Assembly: GCA_028822155.1 (NCBI GenBank)
Contig: JAPKEJ010000018.1
Location: 1-40,909 of the forward strand
Direction of reading: 5' to 3'
Length of the DNA: 40,909 nt
DNA from: Porticoccaceae bacterium
GTDB lineage: Bacteria > Pseudomonadota > Gammaproteobacteria > Pseudomonadales > Porticoccaceae
Positions 35,084 through 40,909 of the stretch are shown here, one piece after another (position 1 is the stretch's first letter; each line of letters begins with the position of its first letter). The notes below the pieces were generated by a model that worked only from the letters and a program-made list of their open reading frames with translations, was not told the DNA's origin and did not search any database. Both the position numbers and the translations under genes were made by a program.

Positions 35084-35230
35084 TCAAGATCTCCGATAAA
35101 GGTTTGATACAACTACTCGAATTACAGCTGAAGTAAATCATTTTTTGCATCCAGACCACAAGCAAGGTCGACATCAAGGGTAGTTTTCGCTACTGTCTAA
35201 GCCGTTAATGTATTCATTCGGAGTATTCTA

Positions 35231-36331
35231 TTGAGCCATATTATTACTGATGTTGTAGCCGGCGTTGGACTCATTACCCTTGACCGCCCAGCGGCCCTAA
35301 ATGCGCTTAATTTAGACATGGTTCGTGACCTAACCAAAGCCCTAACAGGCTGGCGTGAAGACCCCGCCGTTGAAGCAGTAGCCGTACGCGGATCTAACAA
35401 ACATGGAGTTTTTGGTGCCTTTTGTGCAGGGGGCGACATCCGTTTTTTCCACACCGCGGGCATTGCTAATGACCCCGATCTTGAATCGTTTTTCACCGAA
35501 GAGTATCGCCTTAACCATTTAATTTTTAATTACCCCAAGCCCTACATCGCCTTTATGGATGGCATAGTTATGGGCGGCGGTATGGGTATTTCTCAAGGGG
35601 CATCGCTCCGCATTATTACTGAACGCACTAAGATTGCTATGCCGGAAACCAATATTGGTTTGTTCCCCGATGTGGGCGGCGGTTATTTTTTACCCAAATG
35701 CCCCGGCTTCAGTGGCGAGTATTTAGGCCTTACTGGCAAGATGTTAGTAGGTTCCGAAGCATTGGCTGTTGATTTGGCTGATTTTGCGATTAATAGCGAT
35801 AATTTGGCCGATTACTGGGACAGCCTTACCAACAACGAGATGATGTCGGTCGATCAGCGTATTTCTCGCCTGCACAGCGTTATTGATAATGCTAAGTTGC
35901 CCGAGGCTAGTGACTGGTTAAGTCCTGAGATAGATGAGACGTTTGATTTTGATACCCCCGCTGAAATTATGCAGGCCCTTAAAGAAAGCGGTACGCACTG
36001 GGCCACTGAAACCTTGGCAATATTACAGAAACGTTCACCTCTAATGTTGCATGTGTCACTGCGGCAGATTCGGCAGGGGCGACATATGAGTCTCGCCGAT
36101 GAATTAAGGCTTGAGCGCACGTTGGTGCAACACTGTTTTTACACACACCACCTTGGGCGTACTGGGGTGGAGTCAGAAACTGTTGAGGGTATTCGTGCCT
36201 TGGCGGTGGACAAAGACCATAGTCCAATGTGGAACCCATCACGTATCGAAGAGGTAACCCCGGCAATGGTAGACCCGTTCTTTGAGAGCCCGTGGGGCCC
36301 TGATAGTCACCCACTAAAAGACTTGATTTAA
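35231..36331 (+). CDS. 3-Hydroxyisobutyryl-CoA hydrolase (HIBCH-type)
   Basis: A 366-residue crotonase-fold thioesterase that releases 3-hydroxyisobutyrate from its CoA ester in valine degradation. The AFCAGGDI pocket (63-70), oxyanion loop GIVMGGGMGIS and the MPETNIGLFPDVGGGYFL segment with Glu139 and Asp147 are those of HIBCH, not of hydratases; the long C-terminal lobe also fits. Start is TTG at 35231, chosen because a GGAG at 35220-35223 sits 7 bases upstream and the first residues match the fold start. Other valine-pathway genes are not adjacent. The CPXCG gene follows by 23 bases. Confidence 0.92.
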   Translation: MSHIITDVVAGVGLITLDRPAALNALNLDMVRDLTKALTGWREDPAVEAVAVRGSNKHGVFGAFCAGGDIRFFHTAGIANDPDLESFFTEEYRLNHLIFNYPKPYIAFMDGIVMGGGMGISQGASLRIITERTKIAMPETNIGLFPDVGGGYFLPKCPGFSGEYLGLTGKMLVGSEALAVDLADFAINSDNLADYWDSLTNNEMMSVDQRISRLHSVIDNAKLPEASDWLSPEIDETFDFDTPAEIMQALKESGTHWATETLAILQKRSPLMLHVSLRQIRQGRHMSLADELRLERTLVQHCFYTHHLGRTGVESETVEGIRALAVDKDHSPMWNPSRIEEVTPAMVDPFFESPWGPDSHPLKDLI

Positions 36332-36354
36332 TAGTCCCAAAGATAAGGTGATTT

Positions 36355-36549
36355 ATGTCGTTTGGACTGCTTGAAGAGTCAATAACCTGCCCTTTCTGCT
36401 GGGAGGCTATCACTCTGCTAATTGATCCCTCAGAATCTCAGACCTATACCGAAGACTGTTTTGTTTGCTGTAGACCCATTCTGGTGAGCACTGAAATACA
36501 AGGTGACCATGTTCAGGTAAACGTCACACAGGAAGATCTAGGGTTTTAG
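36355..36549 (+). CDS. CPXCG-motif cysteine-rich zinc-ribbon protein
   Basis: A 64-residue protein with two CxxC pairs (TCPFCWE and DCFVCCRP) forming a probable zinc ribbon, and a short beta-rich tail ending in VNVTQEDLGF. It matches the CPXCG cysteine-rich family common in gammaproteobacteria, whose function is unknown. It follows the HIBCH gene closely and is probably on the same transcript, which should end at the hairpin 55 bases downstream. Confidence 0.87.
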   Translation: MSFGLLEESITCPFCWEAITLLIDPSESQTYTEDCFVCCRPILVSTEIQGDHVQVNVTQEDLGF

Positions 36550-36603
36550 ATCAAGAGTCTCTGGTCTACTGCGGGCATCGAGTGAACAGTAGCTTTGTTT
36601 AAA

Positions 36604-36643
36604 CGCTGTAAAGAAGCCCGAGTACAAGGGCTTCTTTACAGCG
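36604..36643. terminator. Strong bidirectional hairpin terminator
   Basis: A perfect 16-base-pair stem: CGCTGTAAAGAAGCCC at 36604-36619 and its exact complement at 36628-36643, with the 8-base loop GAGTACAA. GTTT and AAAC just outside can extend the pairing across a bulge. It lies between the convergent CPXCG and GH3 genes, so it probably ends both transcripts. U-tracts are short. Confidence 0.8.
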
Positions 36644-36661
36644 AAACTACGGCCATGAAAT

Positions 36662-38602
36662 TCAGTAGGTCAATCCATGCCCAAATTCAAAGATTGGCGC
36701 CTCAGAATCATCCGGCATATCTTCTTTTTGTTGCATTACCGCTTTTGTTGAGGAAGGTATCTCAAAGGGTAATTTCCCCTGCGGACTAAACTGACCAAAG
36801 ATCATTTCAAATAAAACCGAGTCATAAACGCCAAAAGTACCAATCAATCCATCACTAATTTGGTTAAGCTCTGTGAGTATAGCTGGACGATTCAGATCAA
36901 CCACTGTAATCAGCATTGCTGTCTCGCTATAGCCTTGGGCCTTATCCAAAATAGCAGGATCGAACGCTAAATTGCCATCCGGCAAGATACCACTCAAAAA
37001 CTTATCGATTAACTCATCAGAGCCTGGAGCTTGATTTCCATTAAATATTGTCGGTAAGTAAAGAACGATAATATCTGCTTGTTCGGCGGTGGAGACTATT
37101 GTTCCAAATGATTTTGCTTGTTCCGGATCTAGGCCATCGACGAATATTTTCTTACCACTGGCAACAGGAAGCACAGGACCATTAGATACTTTATTGTTTA
37201 ATAGGACTATCGACTTACGCTGTGCTTCAAGGCCAGCATTTATGTATGCAGATGTTTTAACCAATGAAGGTATCATCTCTTCATTCACCAAGGATTGCTC
37301 AAATAAACCTAACTCAAACTTATTGATTAAAATGCGTCGCACAGACTGATCAATCCGAGCCATGGTTAATTCACTGGTATTAACCAAATCAACAATATGC
37401 TCAGGATCACTCTCACCCCCATATTGATCAACCCCTGCATCAATCGATTTCTTATATCGTTCGCGAACCGACAAACCCTCGACCCCCCAAGCGCGGCTAG
37501 AGACTATGCCCCAGTCGGTACAGACCACGCCCATAAAACCTAAATCATCACGGAGCAAGTCAGTAAGAATCATTTTATTAAATCCCATGGCCACATTTTC
37601 ATCAGTTTGATCAATGGGAATGCCGTAATAAGGCATGATCACCCTAAGGCCATTATCAATAGCCATTTTGAAAGGTTTCACGTGATAGTCGAAGTTGTCG
37701 CCGGGATAAATTTGCCGCTTACCACTAGGTAGATGGGGGTCAAGACCAAATTCTTGAGGGCCGCCCCCAGGGAAGTGCTTAACCATCGTCATGACACTAT
37801 CGGTACCGAACGAGGCTCCCTGAAAACCTAGCATATAGGCATTGGTAAGCTGACTGGATAGTTCAGCATCGGAACCAAATGTACCGAAATTTCGCGGCCA
37901 ACGGGGTTCTGTGGCCAAGTCTGCCATGGGATGTAACGCAGTGCGCAGGCCAACAGCACGATATTCTGCAGCGGCAATTTCACCGAAGCGCTTTACCAGA
38001 TCTATATCCCGCGAGGCGGCAAAACCCAGTTGTGACGGCCAGCCAGAAAACCCTTTCACTGAAAATGCTGCAATGCCACCACTGGCGGCTTCATGCAGAG
38101 GGTCCGAGCTAATTGTAAGGGGAATACCTAGTCGTGTTCGAGCTGCAATTTTTTGCAATTTATTAAGCTTTTTAGCAATTTCTAAGGGCGTTGGCTCGCC
38201 ATAAAAATTAAAGTGGCTTATGTGTCTATCAAATATTTCCGCCGCATCGATATCCACTCGACCCATAGCTAGATGAAAGGCTAAGAGACTAAAATTTGGC
38301 TTGATAGTGATGGCTGGATGCATCATCTGACCGGCTTTTTCTTCTAGAGTCATTTGGCTAAGTAGATCCTCAACACGCATTACTGCCGTCTGACGGGCGT
38401 CTTCATAAATATCTAGCTGTTGGTTTTTATTAAGATCGCGGTATGTGAAATCATCTTGAATAAGCACCTCTGGCTCAGCACCTAAACTCAAATAAATGCG
38501 AACATTGTCATAGGGCTGAATAACTAGATTAATTACCCATAAGGTGGTCACAGCAAGAATCGCTAAAAAGGTAATACCTGTGTACTTGAAGAATTTTTCC
38601 AT
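36662..38602 (-). CDS. Glycoside hydrolase family 3 protein, membrane-anchored
   Basis: A 646-residue beta-glycosidase-like protein. An N-terminal hydrophobic segment (about 8-29) anchors or exports it. A calcium-loop-like DLNKNQQLDIYED (56-68) precedes the GH3 barrel, which contains TLEEKAGQM, VKHFPGGG (about 274-281) and the nucleophile Asp363 in VVCTDWG. The C-terminal sandwich domain ends exactly at GHGLTY, where many homologues continue into a fibronectin-like domain, so that domain is absent. It likely trims glucosides or N-acetyl-glucosides from oligosaccharides in the periplasm; the exact sugar cannot be told. AAGAGA precedes the ATG. Confidence 0.92.
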   Translation of the reverse strand: MEKFFKYTGITFLAILAVTTLWVINLVIQPYDNVRIYLSLGAEPEVLIQDDFTYRDLNKNQQLDIYEDARQTAVMRVEDLLSQMTLEEKAGQMMHPAITIKPNFSLLAFHLAMGRVDIDAAEIFDRHISHFNFYGEPTPLEIAKKLNKLQKIAARTRLGIPLTISSDPLHEAASGGIAAFSVKGFSGWPSQLGFAASRDIDLVKRFGEIAAAEYRAVGLRTALHPMADLATEPRWPRNFGTFGSDAELSSQLTNAYMLGFQGASFGTDSVMTMVKHFPGGGPQEFGLDPHLPSGKRQIYPGDNFDYHVKPFKMAIDNGLRVIMPYYGIPIDQTDENVAMGFNKMILTDLLRDDLGFMGVVCTDWGIVSSRAWGVEGLSVRERYKKSIDAGVDQYGGESDPEHIVDLVNTSELTMARIDQSVRRILINKFELGLFEQSLVNEEMIPSLVKTSAYINAGLEAQRKSIVLLNNKVSNGPVLPVASGKKIFVDGLDPEQAKSFGTIVSTAEQADIIVLYLPTIFNGNQAPGSDELIDKFLSGILPDGNLAFDPAILDKAQGYSETAMLITVVDLNRPAILTELNQISDGLIGTFGVYDSVLFEMIFGQFSPQGKLPFEIPSSTKAVMQQKEDMPDDSEAPIFEFGHGLTY

Positions 38603-38923
38603 AGCGCTTCTCTTAGTTTTGTTGTGCTATCACTTAACGGATCTTAAGGGCGATGTCTTTAGTCTGGACATAACTATACAAGGTTACTTAGCCCTTTTCT
38701 CGTCCGAAACAAAGAGTGTGTATTTAGAATCCAGAACCACTAAAAATTTTTCACTTTTTCTCTCTACTCATCAAGATTAGCGAACCTGACCTAGAACCCT
38801 ACAATTAACGTATATCAGATATAATTAGGGTTAACCTGAAATTTATTATTCTTTGACGATATTTAACGACGGTCTTAATCTGCAGATTAAGAGCTCGAGA
38901 GCAACGATTAAAAAGGACTCCTT
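38603..38923. other. Divergent promoter region between GH3 and acylase genes
   Basis: A 321-base AT-rich stretch with clustered symmetry: a 13-base palindrome TATATCAGATATA at 38811-38823 overlapping a possible TATAAT (38820-38825), GGTTAACC at about 38829-38836, and a perfect 20-base palindrome at 38873-38892. No gene is seen. It should hold both promoters and probably operator sites. Confidence 0.55.
38873..38892. promoter_or_regulatory. Perfect 20-base palindrome (possible operator) upstream of the acylase
   Basis: TCTTAATCTG followed directly by its reverse complement CAGATTAAGA, ending 31 bases before the GTG start of the acylase. As DNA it suits a dimeric repressor; as RNA it could form a leader hairpin only with a few central bases unpaired. 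The regulator is unknown, and no regulator gene lies in the visible neighbourhood. Confidence 0.5.
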
Positions 38924-40909
38924 GTGAAAACTTTCTCAATGAAATTAGTACTAATTTTAGCGATCTCAGGGCTTACTCTTGCAGGCTGTGCGGAAAAATT
39001 CAATACCTCGGACGACCTAAGCCTCGGAGAAAAATATGATGTGGTGATCGAGCGAGACTATTTAGGTGTGCCTCATGTTATCGGTGATCGCGATATTGAT
39101 GCAGCTTTTGGATTCGCCTATGCCCAATCTGAAGATAACTGGGAGATTATCCAGGAAAGCATCCCGTTTTATCGCGGCACCAATGCAAAGATCAATGGTA
39201 AAGATGCCGCTGCAGTAGACTTTTTGGTTAAATGGCTTGGTATTTGGGAAACCATTGATGCGGATTATGAATCTCAACTAAAACCCGAAACTCGCGCGTG
39301 GATTGATGCCTTTGTTGACGGTATTAATTACTATGCCACCCTGCACCCAGAGCAAACTAATCAATCGATTTTCCCTATCACGGGCCAGGACGTTATCGCA
39401 GGTTACATGCTACGCCATTTGTTGTTCTATGGTTTTGATGCATCGATTATGGAATTATTTGAACCTCAACGGCAGCGACCTGTGAGCCGCGGCCCTGCTG
39501 ATCCCGGTGGTCAGGCGCAGCCAATGGCTGAAGGTGTCGTTATCGGTAATCTTCCTGTAGGTTCAAATGCCATTGCTGTGGCAGCCCCCTTTACTATCGA
39601 TAGCGCAACCAGACTAGCAATTAACTCTCACCAACCAACTACCGGCCCTGTTGCTTGGTACGAGGCACATATTAAGAGCAATGAAGGCCTCGATATAATG
39701 GGTGGCTTATTTCCAAGTAGTGCCACTATCGGAGTTGGGTTCACCAAAAATTTGGGTTGGGGGGCAACAGTTAATAAGCCTGATCTAGTCGATATTTATG
39801 TGTTGGAAATGGATCCCAATGACTCAATGCGTTACAAGCTGGATGGTGAATGGAAAACACTTGAGGCGAGAGATATTGACATTGAGGTTAAGCTGCTGGG
39901 ATTTCTGCCTTGGACAATCACTGAAGTAGGCTTACGTTCAGAACATGGCCCTGTTATTCAAAATGATCATGGTACCTATGCTGTCCGTTATGCGGGTATG
40001 GGAGAGGTGCGGCAGTTAGAGCAGTGGCTAGCAATGAGCAAAGCGCAAAATTTTGACCAGTGGCGTGACGCAATGCGCATACAGGCCTTTGCCAGCTTCA
40101 ACTTTGTCTATGCTGACCGCGAAGGCAATACTATGTTTGTGCACAATTCTCTGACGCCAAAGCGACTGCCTAGTTATGACTGGACGCAATATTTACCCGG
40201 TGATGACAGCAGTCTAATCTGGCAGGAATATATAGCATTTGATGATCTGCCTCAGGTGATTAATCCAGCCTCCGGCTATCTGCACAGTGCCAACCAAACT
40301 CCTTTCTTCGTTAGCGCAGAGGCAGACAACCCTAACAAGGATGACTATCGTATTGAAGATGGATTTCCCACACGGATGACCAACCGAGCTGATAGAGGAC
40401 TGGAATTGCTGGGAGAACTCGACACCATCTCAGAGGAACAGTTTTATAACATCAAGCATGACAAAAAATACAGTGTTAACTCACGAGCCTATGCTTATTT
40501 GCAGCAGGCGGCGACAGCTGATATTAGCGCGATCCAAACTGCTGCTTTACAGTCATACCAAGATGCGCAGGCTCTAATTAAGAATTGGGATCTATCGACT
40601 GATATTAAGAACCGTGGTGCAGCACTCGGCGCTTGCGTATTAGGTGGTGAGTGGCTGTCTGAACAAAAAGGTGACTCAGCGCCAAAACCGGTGGATGAAT
40701 TGATTAGATGCACTAATTTGTTAATCGAAAAAACCGGCCGCATTGACCCCGTTTGGGGTGATGTTAACCGGCATGTCCGAGGCAATCTTAACATTCCTGT
40801 GGGCGGCGGCCCTGATACATTAAGAGCCATCTACGGCACGGGCATGGATGACAAGCCATATCTGACAAATGTCGCTGGCGATGGTCTTTACTATCAAGTC
40901 TCTTGGGAT
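38924..40909 (+). CDS. Lipoprotein acylase of the penicillin/AHL acylase family (3' truncated by window)
   Basis: An Ntn-hydrolase open through the last base of the window (662 codons, no stop). A signal peptide with lipobox LAGC (Cys22) predicts an outer- or inner-membrane lipoprotein. The start is GTG at 38924, after AAAAAGGA. The alpha part runs to about 213; Gly213-Ser214-Asn215 (PVGSNAIAV) is the autocleavage site that makes Ser214 the new N-terminal nucleophile of the beta chain. YDVVIERDYLGVPHV and the FGFAYAQSEDNWEI segment are typical of the family. Members hydrolyse acyl-homoserine lactones, penicillins or other N-acyl compounds; the substrate is open. It lies divergent to GH3. Confidence 0.92.
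   Translation, partial: MKTFSMKLVLILAISGLTLAGCAEKFNTSDDLSLGEKYDVVIERDYLGVPHVIGDRDIDAAFGFAYAQSEDNWEIIQESIPFYRGTNAKINGKDAAAVDFLVKWLGIWETIDADYESQLKPETRAWIDAFVDGINYYATLHPEQTNQSIFPITGQDVIAGYMLRHLLFYGFDASIMELFEPQRQRPVSRGPADPGGQAQPMAEGVVIGNLPVGSNAIAVAAPFTIDSATRLAINSHQPTTGPVAWYEAHIKSNEGLDIMGGLFPSSATIGVGFTKNLGWGATVNKPDLVDIYVLEMDPNDSMRYKLDGEWKTLEARDIDIEVKLLGFLPWTITEVGLRSEHGPVIQNDHGTYAVRYAGMGEVRQLEQWLAMSKAQNFDQWRDAMRIQAFASFNFVYADREGNTMFVHNSLTPKRLPSYDWTQYLPGDDSSLIWQEYIAFDDLPQVINPASGYLHSANQTPFFVSAEADNPNKDDYRIEDGFPTRMTNRADRGLELLGELDTISEEQFYNIKHDKKYSVNSRAYAYLQQAATADISAIQTAALQSYQDAQALIKNWDLSTDIKNRGAALGACVLGGEWLSEQKGDSAPKPVDELIRCTNLLIEKTGRIDPVWGDVNRHVRGNLNIPVGGGPDTLRAIYGTGMDDKPYLTNVAGDGLYYQVSWD

Noticed and set aside
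35979-36413. Minus-strand open frame of 144 codons opposite the hydrolase gene
   Set aside because: It is the antisense shadow of a clearly coding gene and its translation shows no family features.

Overview
The window is a 40.9 kb piece of a bacterial chromosome of moderate GC (mid-forties per cent by eye). Gene content and order point to a marine gammaproteobacterium, perhaps of the Cellvibrionales/SAR92/Spongiibacteraceae type (inference). The evidence is the classical gammaproteobacterial nrdR-ribD-ribE-ribBA-ribH-nusB-thiL-pgpA run, an E. coli-like queE, and many acyl-CoA genes. I see no phage, insertion sequence, CRISPR array, tRNA or rRNA.

Layout. 1-1.65 kb: the last codons of an FtsX/MacB-like permease, uppP, and queE in the opposite direction. 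2.0-6.0 kb: a plus-strand acyl-CoA unit (small ORF, CoA-binding protein, enoyl-CoA hydratase-like protein without catalytic glutamates, acyl-CoA synthetase, PF10118 protein). 6.1-9.4 kb: FkbM methyltransferase, class 3 lipase, and a single polypeptide joining class 1B dihydroorotate dehydrogenase (PyrD) to its electron-transfer subunit (PyrK). 9.7-14.3 kb: a secreted phosphodiesterase of locally raised GC, DoxX, an archaeal-looking cis-prenyltransferase, a YegD-like Hsp70 and a one-domain asparaginase. 14.5-15.8 kb: an ECF sigma factor and a ChrR-type zinc anti-sigma factor, preceded by a good match to the promoter type recognised by the singlet-oxygen sigma factor. 15.8-21.8 kb: hisF-ribA and an RND efflux pump with its adaptor. 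21.9-31.4 kb: pgpA, thiL, nusB, riboflavin genes, nrdR, a Nudix hydrolase, glyA and rlmD. 31.5-33.1 kb: a DUF3429/DCC/SDR operon. 33.5-36.5 kb: divergent acyl-CoA synthetase and 3-hydroxyisobutyryl-CoA hydrolase, then a zinc-ribbon protein. 36.6-40.9 kb: GH3 glycosidase and a divergent lipoprotein acylase cut by the window end.

How they fit together. Most of the window is housekeeping: riboflavin synthesis (complete from GTP and ribulose phosphate apart from the phosphatase), thiamine phosphate activation, folate one-carbon supply, queuosine, and lipid carrier synthesis and recycling. Around it sit acyl-CoA catabolic modules and exported hydrolases suited to scavenging organic matter.

The most distinctive signal is regulatory. 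The sigma/ChrR pair carries its own apparent promoter (TGATCC-N18-TAAAA). A second copy (CGATCC-N18-TAAAA) lies in a 405-base gene-free stretch at 33.4 kb with no ORF behind it, so it may drive a photooxidative-stress small RNA. Other points of interest are the PyrD-PyrK fusion, the unusual prenyltransferase, the pseudo-hydratase and a perfect 20-base palindrome ahead of the acylase.
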